Below are positions 10,093-20,829 of a DNA stretch of 64,000 nt, in pieces (positions within the stretch are counted from its first letter, which is position 1; every line of letters begins with the position of its first letter). Location of the stretch: positions 424,006 through 488,005 of the forward strand of contig WNKI01000002.1 of NCBI GenBank assembly GCA_015350385.1. The letters are read 5' to 3'. The DNA comes from Aculops lycopersici. Lineage: Eukaryota > Arthropoda > Arachnida > Trombidiformes > Eriophyidae. A model generated the notes under the pieces. The model was given only the letters and a program-made list of their open reading frames with translations. It was not told the DNA's origin and ran no database searches. A program made the position numbers and the translations under genes.

Positions 10093-12750
10093 ATGGACGG
10101 CCTAGATCTATCCGCTATTGACGAGATTGACCAGGAAGCTTTTAATGGTTCACCAGACGATAGTGATGAGGCTGAAAGTGATATGCCGCTTCCAGATTGT
10201 ATCGGCATCGACTCTGCCATCCAAGATGACGAACAAGTTAAAAAAAATCAGAACCAGACCATTCAACCAAATGGACCATCAAGATCTGAGAGAGAACGCG
10301 AACTAGAGCTTAAGGGTTTAAGACCAGACTCAATCAGAGGTCAAATTCTCGAGAGGTCCATGAATAGTGGGACAAAACATGGCGGCAATAAAGCGTCCAC
10401 AAGTAGTGCCAATGACATGAGGCCATCTCATGTGATGAACATTGTGGAGAAGGCTGGAATGAGTGGTATAGATAAGGAGAGAATCAATAAGATTATTCAT
10501 GAGGCATCCAAAGGTAGCTTGTTTTATAAAAAACAAGCTCAGCGTCAAGCGGAAATCCACAAGAGTATCGAGAAGATGCTAATTAGAGTGAAGCAGGCTA
10601 CCCCCTTGCAAGTTGCCAATGCAAAAATAACTTGTGACAAACTTGTAGAAGAGTTGGAAAAGCAACAAGTATTTAATAGAGTTATAGTGCACTTTGATTT
10701 GGACATGTTCTTTGCGGCTGTAGAGATTCGGGACAATCCTGAGCTGGCCGACAAACCAATAGCTGTCGGAGGAGACTCTATGGTTTCAACCTCAAATTAC
10801 ATAGCGAGAAGATTTGGTGTTCGAGCTGCAATGCCTGGATTTATAGCTAAAAAATTGTGTCCCGATTTACTTCTTATCAAGCCAAACGGGTTCAAGTATC
10901 GACAAGCTTCTTCGGAGGTTTTTTCTATACTCGAAGAGTATGATCCTGATCTCACTGGTATGAGTCTAGATGAGGCATATTTGGATCTAACAGAGTATGT
11001 AAAGAATACACTGGAGAGGGACGGATTAGAATACGAGGAATATTATGATGGAACACTACCTAAAACTTGGTGGACTCGAGCTAATGAGGTAGTCGAAGAG
11101 ATTCGCCAAGCTATCTATGACAAAACAAAACTCACTTGCTCAGCTGGAGTATCTTGTAACACACTACTAGCTAAGATTTCAACTGATATTAACAAACCCA
11201 ATGGCCAGTTCATGGTTGAGGGTTACCCAAAACATGTCAGAGAATTCATCCATAAGACGCCTGTTGAGAAGGTGTCAGGTATAGGAAAAGTATCAGTACA
11301 ATTTCTCAATGCACTTGACATCAAAACTTGCGGTGACATCTTTGAGAAACGTCATTTCCTGCCACTGGTCTTCTATGAAATCAATGTCAATTTCTACCTC
11401 AAAGTTGCCCTAGGCGATGGATCAACCTGTATCAAGTCAGATGAGCAGCGTAAGTCCAAGTCAGTGGAGAGGACTTTTAGTGCCATCAAGGATACACTTA
11501 TATTATTGGATAAACTAGATAGTATATGTGAAGAACTCTGCACCAAGTACTTGAAACCATATCGCATTCGAGGCAGAACCATAACTGTCAAACTAAAGAG
11601 GAACACCTTCACAACCACGACTCGGAGCTATAGTATGCTTATAGCGACTAATGATAAGCCGGTGATTTATTCTGCAGCAAAGAACCTCCTACTTTCAGAG
11701 ATAGCAAACGAACCACCTGAGATAAGCTACCGACTGCTTGGCGTGAAGTTATCCAACTTGGCTGATGAAGGTGTTACAACAAACCAACTCACAATAGACG
11801 CCATGTTAAGGAATCAACATTTGGTCAAATCGAGCAAGTCTGAATCTACAGTGTACAAGATAGACGAAATTGGTGATAGTAGTAATGGTCATGGTCTTGA
11901 GATGGTGACGCAAGACGAACCAATCAGAGATGACTCACCTATTGAACCGTCATCCATCATGAATGAGAAGGACAATGACTCTGACGTGGCCAGTGTCTCT
12001 AGCAACGGAAGTGTGAAACGAAAAGCAACTCAATCCAATATTAAAGGCTTCTTTGCCAAGTACAGCTGCAAAGAGGACCAGGAAACCACCTCAAGTTCCA
12101 AGACAGTCACTAAGAAGGCCGGTATCCCATTTCATACTCAGGAGGAGGAAGAGCAGTTTTTTGATATTCAGCAAATGCCAATGGAGGAACTTATGGGGCC
12201 AAATGAGATGTCGCAGCGCGAACAGGAACAAAACGCACCAAACGATGAGGATTTTCGATGTCCTTATTGCTTCAAACCATTCGCCCATTTCAACAACTTG
12301 GAGGCACATGTTGATCGTTGTTACCTCAAGACCTCATATGATGTAAACAAAACATTTTTCTCTCAAAGACCCGCACAGCAACCCATTGCCAGCCAGGTAA
12401 TTACACCACCACCGTCAACCCAGCGAAGCTCTGCCCGTAATAAGACATCCGGTAAAAGTCAGGCCAAGAGATCAAAGGTTAACAAAGCAGTCAGACTCAC
12501 TCAAACTCGGTTAAGTTTCACTCAAACGAGTACTCAGCATCAAAACAATCCATCACCAAATCCAACTACACCAAAGACTCAACCAAAACAATCGTTCTAT
12601 CAAAGATTCATTGAGTCAAACTCCACGAATCTAAGCCAGTCGCCAAAGATTGATCCTATGCAGTGTCCTTATTGCATACATGGATTTCTAAACTTCTCTG
12701 AGCTTGAAACTCATGTTTCTATTTGCACCAAGAGAAAATTACCTGAGTAG
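10093..12750 (+). CDS. POLK: DNA polymerase kappa (Y family, translesion synthesis)
   Basis: An 885-codon intronless frame from the ATG at 10093. The N-terminal region holds the kappa-specific N-clasp (residues about 120-195). The catalytic palm follows with FDLDMFFAAVE (D202, D204) and SLDEAYL (D293, E294), the three acidic residues that bind the two metal ions, and the STSNYIARRFGVRAAMPGFI fingers motif typical of kappa. The C-terminal third has a PIP-box-like motif, QSNIKGFF at residues 647-654, for PCNA, and two UBZ4 zinc fingers for ubiquitin (C723, C726, H739, C743 and C858, C861, H874, C878). The layout matches vertebrate POLK (about 870 residues). It copies past bulky minor-groove guanine adducts in the nucleus. 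POLH and POLI are excluded by the N-clasp and by the fingers motif. Confidence 0.95.
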   Translation: MDGLDLSAIDEIDQEAFNGSPDDSDEAESDMPLPDCIGIDSAIQDDEQVKKNQNQTIQPNGPSRSERERELELKGLRPDSIRGQILERSMNSGTKHGGNKASTSSANDMRPSHVMNIVEKAGMSGIDKERINKIIHEASKGSLFYKKQAQRQAEIHKSIEKMLIRVKQATPLQVANAKITCDKLVEELEKQQVFNRVIVHFDLDMFFAAVEIRDNPELADKPIAVGGDSMVSTSNYIARRFGVRAAMPGFIAKKLCPDLLLIKPNGFKYRQASSEVFSILEEYDPDLTGMSLDEAYLDLTEYVKNTLERDGLEYEEYYDGTLPKTWWTRANEVVEEIRQAIYDKTKLTCSAGVSCNTLLAKISTDINKPNGQFMVEGYPKHVREFIHKTPVEKVSGIGKVSVQFLNALDIKTCGDIFEKRHFLPLVFYEINVNFYLKVALGDGSTCIKSDEQRKSKSVERTFSAIKDTLILLDKLDSICEELCTKYLKPYRIRGRTITVKLKRNTFTTTTRSYSMLIATNDKPVIYSAAKNLLLSEIANEPPEISYRLLGVKLSNLADEGVTTNQLTIDAMLRNQHLVKSSKSESTVYKIDEIGDSSNGHGLEMVTQDEPIRDDSPIEPSSIMNEKDNDSDVASVSSNGSVKRKATQSNIKGFFAKYSCKEDQETTSSSKTVTKKAGIPFHTQEEEEQFFDIQQMPMEELMGPNEMSQREQEQNAPNDEDFRCPYCFKPFAHFNNLEAHVDRCYLKTSYDVNKTFFSQRPAQQPIASQVITPPPSTQRSSARNKTSGKSQAKRSKVNKAVRLTQTRLSFTQTSTQHQNNPSPNPTTPKTQPKQSFYQRFIESNSTNLSQSPKIDPMQCPYCIHGFLNFSELETHVSICTKRKLPE

Positions 12751-12775
12751 ATTGACAAATGGTTGGCTCTAGCTA

Positions 12776-12781
12776 AATAAA
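12776..12781 (+). terminator. Polyadenylation signal of POLK
   Basis: A canonical AATAAA lies 26 bases after the POLK stop codon and only 20 bases before the next ATG on the same strand. Transcripts of the two genes must therefore nearly abut or overlap. Confidence 0.55.
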
Positions 12782-12800
12782 TTTTAGATTACCATGTAAC

Positions 12801-13229
12801 ATGGTCAACACCAACGTTACCATACAACAGCCGGACACGCCAAAGGCGTCAGATTCTTGCACATTATCACCGATCGATGCCTCTTTGTATGGATTTGCTG
12901 GTGGACTTCTACTATCTGGTCTCATCTTGATGTGTTTTATCCTATTTGGACAAGCAATAACCGGACAGAAGACGCGGAACGTTGATCCCAGCGCGTCGTC
13001 CAATACTCGGGCAGATAGACCTCTGGGTAAGAAGAAAAATCGTGGTCCACCGCCAAGCTCGAACTTGAGACCTATCGATGTGAACAAACTAGCTCTCAGC
13101 AAGGACGCTCCGGATGACATTCGGGCTGCGGCTATAAAGATTGCGGCAATGAAACATTCGCTACCGGTCGCTACAAAATCTAATGATCGTGATCTGAGAA
13201 CTACTATGAAAACAGGCGGTTCGGTATAA
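12801..13229 (+). CDS. Small single-pass membrane protein, unidentified
   Basis: A 142-codon frame from the ATG at 12801, tail to tail with COPI zeta. Residues about 1-30 are polar with one N-glycosylation motif (NVT). Residues about 31-54 form one hydrophobic helix rich in Gly and Leu, followed by a basic, proline-containing tail that would lie in the cytosol if the N-terminus is outside. The tail contains a conserved-looking segment with DAPDDIRAAAIKIAAMKH near residues 107-124, predicted helical. There is no signal peptide, so a type III orientation is possible. I do not recognise the family. It begins only 50 bases after the POLK stop. Coding status rests on the clean ATG, the membrane helix and codon content. 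Confidence 0.6.
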   Translation: MVNTNVTIQQPDTPKASDSCTLSPIDASLYGFAGGLLLSGLILMCFILFGQAITGQKTRNVDPSASSNTRADRPLGKKKNRGPPPSSNLRPIDVNKLALSKDAPDDIRAAAIKIAAMKHSLPVATKSNDRDLRTTMKTGGSV

Positions 13230-13267
13230 TTAAAAATTTATAGCTTCATGTTCTTGTATATAAATTT

Positions 13268-13753
13268 CTACAAGGAAAACCCAAATAAGCGTCTCGCTGT
13301 GTCAGTCATGGATCCCGATGAAGTATCTTGGGTTGGTTCTATCCTTTCCATTACAAGCTTTGGGTCTACTTCGAGGATAAGGCCGTGGTCACAAATTTCA
13401 TCTAGAGCAGAGATAACCCTACTCAAGTTATCCAATACTATATTGCCAGTCCTTTCACCATTGGGTAGGGAATTTATAACCTCGGCTAGACAGTTCAAAA
13501 CGCAATCCAATATCAATGGATTGTCGTTTCTACCTCCAACTACGTATATGTGAGAGCCAGATATACATTTGTGGACGATTAGTAGCCCATCGAGCACGAT
13601 AATTTCATCTTTGGATTTCTGTGTCTTACTTTTGCTGAATAACCGTTTCTCAAATTGTTCCGAGTTGAGCTTCTCGGAGTAGTACTTGGCTAAGACTCGT
13701 CTACCGTCGAAGGATAGAATGATAATAGCTTTTATACATCCGATTGTGTTCAT
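13268..13753 (-). CDS. COPZ1: Coatomer (COPI) subunit zeta
   Basis: A 161-codon intronless frame with an ATG at 13753. It has a longin-type fold signature along its length: the opening CIKAIIILSFDGRRVLAKYY, then FEKRLFSKS, LDGLLIVHKCISGSHIYVVG, the LILDCVLNCLAEVI helix and ALDEICDHGLILEVDPKLV near the end. Zeta is the small subunit of the adaptor-like COPI subcomplex with gamma, beta and delta, and acts in Golgi to ER retrograde vesicles. Human COPZ1 is 177 residues; here the N-terminus is slightly shorter and the last 20 residues diverge. The gene is head to head with ATG7. Confidence 0.93.
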   Translation of the reverse strand: MNTIGCIKAIIILSFDGRRVLAKYYSEKLNSEQFEKRLFSKSKTQKSKDEIIVLDGLLIVHKCISGSHIYVVGGRNDNPLILDCVLNCLAEVINSLPNGERTGNIVLDNLSRVISALDEICDHGLILEVDPKLVMERIEPTQDTSSGSMTDTARRLFGFSL

Positions 13754-14247
13754 GGTGCATCCAATTGGAGTGGCTCCTATTATGGTTAGAAAACAGCTCC
13801 TTGGAGTATAGCTTGAGTTGTCAGAAGGTCATGAAAACAAAACTCTACCAATTAAGCATTCTGATTCTATCCGTCAGTGTTTTAATATGATATCCGATAT
13901 ATTTAAGTAGATTCTAGGAATAAGTAGGTTTGTTGGAATTTCCTAATATTGATATTTTATGCAATACTATGGATAAACACCACCAGCCAGTTCACACTGG
14001 CAATGCTTGCTACGTTGCCCCCCGCGCCTGTATAACTCATCTGCACAGCACACAGGGGAAAAAGTAAACGTCAACAAACTTTGCTAGCATGTGGCAAATT
14101 TCGGCCTTCAAATCATAAACAAACTGTTGTCAGATCACCTTGTTGAGTACGACACGGTAGATCATTTACAAATGTATCATTCTCAATGCACTTCAATTTA
14201 ATATATTTTTGAGATAATTTTAATTTATTAGCACAAAAACAATCAGG
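13754..14247. promoter_or_regulatory. Shared intergenic region of COPZ and ATG7
   Basis: About 494 bases lie between two divergent start codons and probably contain both promoters. A GC-rich segment near 14018-14034 sits in otherwise AT-rich sequence. No specific transcription factor site was assigned. Confidence 0.45.
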
Positions 14248-16401
14248 ATGTCTAACGAAAATTGCAATCGTTTGATGTTTCAAACATTCTCTTCTGTACT
14301 CAATCCAGGATTCTGGCAACATTTTACGAACATTAAGTTGAACAAGCTAAAACTTAGTCAAGAAGCGATTGATATCAATGGCACTTACAGTTGTAATCTA
14401 TCCACTACTCTTCCTTGTTTAGCCTCTTTCGATACAAACTCATTCAATGGATATCAAGCTGTTGGTACCAAATACGCAGTACCCCTCTTTGGCCAACTGG
14501 TTTGCATGAATATTATGCAAGAATTTATTGACTATGATAAGAAGGCATTCCTTAACAATCACGGACTTAAGATTTGGCAATCTGTCTGCAATGGCGAAGC
14601 TTTGAAGGATCCAGAGCGTTGCCTGTCCCGGTTTGGACTTCTGGTATATGCAGATTTGAAGAAGTACAAGTTCTTCTATTGGTTCTGCTTTCCAGCTGTC
14701 AACTATCCAACTCAAGTGAATCTTATTGGTAATCTCAACAAGAACTCTGGAGATCTTAAGAGCAAGCCAAACCGTCCAATATCAACTGAGTTCAGTGATG
14801 AATTACTCGCGAAACTTCAAGAGGAATACGAGAAACCATCGTCAGAGAGGACATTCCAGAGAGGCTATTTCATAGTCAAGTTATTCAAGCTCAAATCGAA
14901 CAACTTAAAACAAATACAAGTCTTCCCCTTGACACAATACGGAGATGCAATAAGAGAAAACGATGATCAAGATAGTGTAAAAATCTACTTTGCTTATAAC
15001 GACCCATCATCCAGCCAAGTATACCCTGGCTGGCCCCTGAGAAACTACCTTTGTCTCATCGCCGTCCAATTTAAGCTTGAGATAGTTAACATAATCAGAC
15101 TTCGTATGGGTCAATCATCGGGAGATGTCAAGATTGATTTGGAGCAAAGCATGATCCTGGAGGTGGAGTATAAACTCGACGACAAGTTCTCTGCGTCACA
15201 CCCACCAACAATCACTGGTTGGGAAAAGAATGAGTCGCAGCAAATGATGCCAAAGCGTGTCGATCTATCGAGTCTCCTGGATGCAAAAAAGCTTGCCGAA
15301 GACGCCGTAAATCTAAACCTCAGATTGATGAAATGGCGACTGCTCCCAGAGTTGGATCTCGATAAGATTGCAAACACTAAATGTCTAATCCTTGGTTGCG
15401 GAACTTTAGGTTGCAATGTCGCCAGGGGCCTGCTTGCATGGGGTATCAAGAAAATAACTTTGGTAGACAACTCTAAGATCTCATACTCAAATCCAGTTAG
15501 ACAAAACCTTTACAATTTCGACGATTGCGCCAAACCCGGCGGTGCTTACAAGGCTGAGGCTGCAGCAGCGAGTCTACGAAGGACTCACCCCACCATAAAT
15601 GTAGCTGCTCACGTGTTCTCCATCCCCATGCCGGGTCACCATGTTGCCGACAATCTAGTTGAACAGACAAAGAAGGATGTCGAAAGACTCGAGCATCTTA
15701 TCGAGGAGAATGATGCCATCTTCTTACTAATGGACACGAGAGAAAGTAGGTGGCTACCCTCAGTAATAGCAATATCCAAGCAAAGGTTGGTGATCAACGC
15801 AGCTATTGGCTTTGACACATTCCTACTCCAACGTTATGGTATCCGATCACATAAGCCAGAATTGCCGTCCACATCAAAGAGCAATCAGCTGGCTAGCGAT
15901 CAGTTAGGATGCTACTTTTGCAACGACATAGTAGCGCCAGGAGATTCCACCCTCGATAGAACACTGGACCAGCAGTGCACAGTATCCCGACCCGGCGTCT
16001 CAATGATGGTCTCTGCAATGGCTGTCGAGTTGTTGGCCTCGGTCGTGAGTAGTAAGATGGGAACTATGACCCCGGCCCCACTGGAGATACAAACAGATCC
16101 GTCCTTCCAAGATGACATTGACTTTGGTTGCGAACTCGGCATAGTGCCACATTCGATTCGCGGAAACCTCTCGAGATATCACATATATCTTCCCACTTCG
16201 CCATGTTTCAACAAGTGTGCTGCTTGTTCATCTGCAGTAATAGAAGCCTACAAGAACTCGGGCTATGAGTTTCTAAGCAAAGTTTTTGAGGATCCAAGCT
16301 ATCTCGAGGAGATAGCTGGATTGAAGGATTTGCAGAATGTTAGCGACAATGTTTGGGCTCTAGAGAGTGACGATGAGGATCTTGAGGATTTGGATACGTG
16401 A
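14248..16401 (+). CDS. ATG7: ATG7, E1-like activating enzyme of autophagy
   Basis: A 717-codon intronless frame from the ATG at 14248, close to the usual length (human 703). The N-terminal domain (about 1-300) binds ATG3 and ATG10. The C-terminal adenylation domain has the ATP-binding glycine loop LGCGTLGCNVARG near residue 384, the DNSKISYSNPVRQNL segment, and the catalytic cysteine C577 in the QQCTVSRPG context (human Cys572). The enzyme activates ATG12 and ATG8 proteins as thioesters and passes them to ATG10 and ATG3. A zinc-site pair of cysteines (CYFCND near 551-556) and a second pair (CAACSS near 658-663) are present. An acidic C-terminal tail ends the protein. AATAAA signals follow at about 16430-16441. 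Confidence 0.97.
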   Translation: MSNENCNRLMFQTFSSVLNPGFWQHFTNIKLNKLKLSQEAIDINGTYSCNLSTTLPCLASFDTNSFNGYQAVGTKYAVPLFGQLVCMNIMQEFIDYDKKAFLNNHGLKIWQSVCNGEALKDPERCLSRFGLLVYADLKKYKFFYWFCFPAVNYPTQVNLIGNLNKNSGDLKSKPNRPISTEFSDELLAKLQEEYEKPSSERTFQRGYFIVKLFKLKSNNLKQIQVFPLTQYGDAIRENDDQDSVKIYFAYNDPSSSQVYPGWPLRNYLCLIAVQFKLEIVNIIRLRMGQSSGDVKIDLEQSMILEVEYKLDDKFSASHPPTITGWEKNESQQMMPKRVDLSSLLDAKKLAEDAVNLNLRLMKWRLLPELDLDKIANTKCLILGCGTLGCNVARGLLAWGIKKITLVDNSKISYSNPVRQNLYNFDDCAKPGGAYKAEAAAASLRRTHPTINVAAHVFSIPMPGHHVADNLVEQTKKDVERLEHLIEENDAIFLLMDTRESRWLPSVIAISKQRLVINAAIGFDTFLLQRYGIRSHKPELPSTSKSNQLASDQLGCYFCNDIVAPGDSTLDRTLDQQCTVSRPGVSMMVSAMAVELLASVVSSKMGTMTPAPLEIQTDPSFQDDIDFGCELGIVPHSIRGNLSRYHIYLPTSPCFNKCAACSSAVIEAYKNSGYEFLSKVFEDPSYLEEIAGLKDLQNVSDNVWALESDDEDLEDLDT

Positions 16402-16606
16402 TCGATCGTCTCTCAAGTTTTGATGATGGTAATAAAATAAAGCACGATGTTACATCAATACTTAGTCGATGGACTGATACAATGGCAGGTCACAAAAGTG
16501 GCGAAAGTGTTGCTTTGTTTACAGGCGAGGAGCGTTATGCGTACATTTGAATGGACATGATGCCATCAGCATTCAGACTGCCAATACGCCCTGCTCCTTC
16601 ATCCCA

Positions 16607-16679
16607 GTCCGCATAGCTCAGTGGTAGACGCGCCAGTCTAGTAAACTGGAGGCCGAGAGTTCGAACCTCTCTGTGGACA
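16607..16679 (+). tRNA. tRNA-Thr (anticodon AGT)
   Basis: The sequence folds as a 73-base cloverleaf. The acceptor stem is GTCCGCA with TGTGGAC (one G-U pair). The anticodon stem is CCAGT/ACTGG around the loop CTAGTAA, giving AGT at 16640-16642. The T arm is GAGAG-TTCGAAC-CTCTC and the discriminator is A. The D stem is imperfect: GCTC pairs with GA(c)GC only if C16629 is bulged. A run of seven T follows within a few bases, a normal RNA polymerase III stop. There is no intron. The D-arm defect leaves some chance that it is a decaying copy. Confidence 0.85.
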
Positions 16680-19600
16680 AAATTTTTTTCTTCTTCTGAC
16701 GAGTCCTCCAAATGTTGCCGATCACTTATTTGTGGGCCCCGAAGCGTAGCTTATCAATGTCAACTTGCCTGTCTATATCTATGGGTGTAAAATGGTAATA
16801 ATTCTGCCTGCATTCAGACTAGAGCGAGATGCAACAAGCGAGAACGGGACAAGCGTTCACTTTGTCCTCGATAGTATCGAGTCGATACACTTATTTAAGT
16901 CGCAGTTGCTCACTATCTCTTTCGTTCTGGTTGGAAGTGAATTTGTATCGCATTTCCAAAGTGCCACTCAGTGGTGAGCTTCGGATGTGAATTATATCGT
17001 GGGGTGCCGATTGTATTCAATGTTAGAATGTTTTATATTGTCTTTTAACTCTTGGAATGAACGACACCTTCTGAGAGTTGTGCACCCAGCTCCAACGCCA
17101 TTCGATACGAGCAGTCGGTGATTCGAATGGTCGGTGGTGGTTGTTGAGGTTTTGGTTTTGGTTTTGGTTTTGGTTTTGGTTCTGGTTGAGTGGCACAATG
17201 GCACTCATTTAAGAAATAACAACTGAGCAAGCGAATTTAGTTAAGAGGAGCAATCGAGGACACAACAGCAATAAGCGAACTAGAGCTGGTCAAGATTTAG
17301 AGGGCGAGTGCGAGGGAATTGGTTCAAGTGTGGATTTGTTTGAGCCCAGACAAAGTGTCTATGGTCTCCTATGGATAAGTAATGAGTGGTACACTTTTTC
17401 CCACTTGGTTCAATGGAGTAATCGGAGCAACATTCATTTTCCGATACAAATTCAATTGTGTGCTGCTCTAGGATTTAGCTGGGTTCTCTCGATTTGCAGA
17501 GAGCAACTAGTGGTCATTTTGGGCAGCGTGAGGATAGCGCGCGCGAGAGAGAGAGAGAGAGAGAGACAGAGGGGCAAGCAAAGTGTCCATTGGTTTCGAG
17601 CTTTGAGTTGGATTGTGAGTGTCTATTGTGTTTTGCTCTGCTCATGTTATTTTCCTGGACTCTCTGGCAAACCAGACTACGAGTCCCGTTATCTGGTTTT
17701 CCTCGCGCTCGTGGCGGCGAGTGATCATCCTCTCTGGTGCCTGGTGCTCGGTAATGGGATGGCAGCGCGAGTCGCGCGCGTAAGTTGTACTGGTTTCAGT
17801 TTTAGTTGAAGTTGTAGTTGAAGTTGCCACTTATTTTGCAGTCAGATTGTCTACCACTGCTGCAGCTTCTACTTTTGTAGTGGGAGTTGCGCTCGTGTTT
17901 TGCCCAACTTTGCTTGGTTCCACGATCGCGAGGCCTCGATCCAACAAGTCGAATTTCGGGCTTTCATTTGGGGGAGGCACCAGATTGGCTAGTTCTCCAG
18001 GGCACCTAATTTTGAACCAGGGGACGACAAACAAGTTGAGTTAAGTCGATTTGCTTGAAACTCCCGACGGCACCAGTGGCCAGCAAGAGGAGCTTCAGCG
18101 ACTACCAGCAACAACCAGTGGCAAGTACATCTCGTGCGCTCTTTTAGAACTAGTCCACCACAACGGCAACAACAACAACAACACTAACACCAAACTTTAA
18201 TCTCGCAGCGTAAACTCAAATGGTCAGTGTGGTTCTGTGAGAAAACATCAATCTTGTTCACACTTTTTGGAAGCAGGCGGTTCTTTGTTATGTTGAGTTG
18301 AGTTGAGTTGAGTTGTGTTGCCTTCCTTTCTGTTCCACTCGTCATTTTGTGGCTCATCCGATCCAATGAAACTGGTGGCGGCGTCGCGACTTCCTCTTCT
18401 TTTCCTGATCGCTACCCAAAACGACTTTCTGACCGCAGTCATCGTCGTCGTCGACTTTTGCTCACACATCTACCCAAAAGGCGAACTGACAGACAGGCCA
18501 AATTTCGACACGCTCGCCAATCAACTTCCCTCCTCGCAACTAAATGGCACCTCCCAAGTCCAACTCTATAGCGTTAGAGACTCATTATTCTCATTATATG
18601 TGCTGCCTTTGGGTTCGTTTGTCACTAGCTGACCAGCGAGGAGTTTTGCTGGGAATCGTGTTGTTTCTATTGTTTTCCCTACTGGACTTTCAGCTACTGG
18701 ACTTTGAATCGGCTAATTTCTCGAGCTGAAACTCACAAGTGAGCTCTCAATGCGCGCCGAGCGAGCCACCTGTTGCGCCGGCACCTCTCCTGCGGCCGGC
18801 AGCGAGCGAATGGAGCGAGCCTCGGGTGCGATAATTTGAGTAGAATCCGAACCAAATCAGATCAAATCGACGAGCAATCGTGCAAATCGAAGTGTGGCTC
18901 CGATTGTGGTGCAGAAGTGGCAGCAGTACTACTGGTAATCGGAGCAGTTGGCAGGCGAGCGCGTGAAAGTCGACCGTAAAGTCACGTCGGCGGCGGCGCG
19001 CGAACAACAGTTGTCCGAATGCGCGCGCGCACATTTCACGAGCTACCCACAAAACTGAGGCCAGTTTTGTCTGTATTCTGTTTGGATTGCCAGTGGCAAT
19101 TCGCGTGGTTTTGTCTCGGGTATTATAGTTGGATGGTCAATTTACAACAATGCACACTGGAGAAGCGACAATCCCCAGCGAGCACACAACAACGACAACA
19201 ACCACGATACGAACCATGAACTTGAAATGATATTAAGAATTAGAAAGAGGACGACACACATTCGAATCAGGGGACTTGAATACGAGGCGCAAGCGTACGA
19301 GCGGCGGATTAGTGAGGAAAGAGGAGAGTTTAGAGTATAACTGGACACGATAACTGGCGAGGGTTAAAAAGGTGAGCGAGGGAAATAAATTAAAGCTTAG
19401 CTTTTTGCTGCACCGTGTTGTGTGTAGGCCAATGGCAGAGTAGCAATTGCAATTGCAATTGCGGTGTTAGTAATCGGGAGTGTCAAATTCGAAAACCACC
19501 ACGACTACTTGAGCGACTACCACGAGGCCCAGAGAATAGGAACCACCGATCGCATTCGCTGTACACGGTGTGCGTGGCCAAAGAAGAGGGAGCTTCCATT

Positions 19601-20829
19601 CTGCTGCAACCCCATTTACTATTTGCGCCAGGTAAACACAATCACAAGCGAGCCTCAGGTAAACACAATCAGCAGCGAGAAGTGAGCGAGCGACACGAAG
19701 GAAAAGTGTGAATAAGAAGAGAGAATTGTGTTTTACCTGTTGACAGTCACAGAGCTGACCGGTAGTTGAGCGTGCGTTTGAGGCTCGCGCGCATTATTAT
19801 CATTACTATTATTATATTCCCCTTCGGCGGAGCACATTGTATTTTGCTAGCTCTCCGCTAAGCATCAAGACTAACTCATTCCAAAGAGAAGTTCAAGTTG
19901 GCAAATAGAAAAGCAAAGGAAGTGGCCTCTCCTTGAGCATCCTAGCAGCTGAGAATGCGGCGACTTTTGTGGCGACAGTAGCGAGTTGAGGTCGATGGTG
20001 AAGTTGGAGCTGAGGAGGTGAGGAGAGGAGAGCAGAAAGTGGGAGCAAACAGAGCAGGCGCTAAAGGCCAACACCTAGCAACTGGTGGTTTTGTCGCGCG
20101 TTGTTCAGGTTGGCGAGCGAAGTCATTCGGCTTCGTCGGCTGCCAAGTATTAGCAACACCAATAGCATCAAAGGCAAAGGTAAAGGCGAACGATTTTGCT
20201 AGACATTGAGTCGCGCCAAAGTTGTGTCTTTAGCTTCTTGTGAGGGAGAAGAGGAGGAAGAATAGAGACGAAGTGCAAACATAAGACACACAAATAGTTT
20301 TTGGTTTCGAATTTCACAAATCCCAATGTCCACTCTCTGGCTGCAGCATTGAGCCGAGAAAAGCCAAGAATTTGCCAGCCATCTCGACGCCAAATGACGA
20401 CGACAGTTTGCGACCTCAGTGCCAGCAAGTCTAGCGCCGCCGCCGCCGCCAACCACAACTACTATTATTACCATTGGTCAATAGTCACCCGGTCTATTGA
20501 CATCAGAAGCCAGGTAAAGTTTGCGAGTTGGAGGATGAAGAGTGGGACAATTTTTGTTGCAAAGTTTGTTTACCTAAAATGAGCCAGATAAAAGTGGAGC
20601 GTAAGCAAGAATCTCGTCTCATTTGCAAATTGAATCGACACTGAGTTGCGTTCCAATTGCCACATTGCACATCAACATTAGCGGCAAGTGGAGTTACAAG
20701 TACAGTTATGTTGTGTGTGAGATCCAAGGTTTATCAGATTAAACGAGAACAATAATAGACAGCCAGAAGTAGAACAATAATCTCCACAAAAGTTAAGATA
20801 GAACAACAAGTCAAGAGAAAAACAAGACC
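16680..20829. other. Gene-free stretch upstream of the RGM-N-like gene
   Basis: No ATG-initiated frame here has a recognisable domain or believable composition; longer frames begin at GTG or are broken by purine repeats. A GGTTTT repeat lies at 17151-17184 and a GA tract near 17547-17567. From about 19400 on, several GGTAAA-type donors (near 19631 and 20514) could belong to untranslated exons of the downstream gene, so part of this stretch may be promoter, 5' UTR and introns of that gene. Confidence 0.35.
17151..17184. repeat. (GGTTTT)n short tandem repeat
   Basis: About five near-perfect copies of a 6-base unit. It creates spurious K/P/T-rich frames on the opposite strand. Confidence 0.8.

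Noticed and set aside
17330..17809. 159-codon + strand frame with hydrophobic stretches
   Set aside because: It begins at GTG, contains a GA repeat read as Arg-Glu, and matches nothing; most likely chance.
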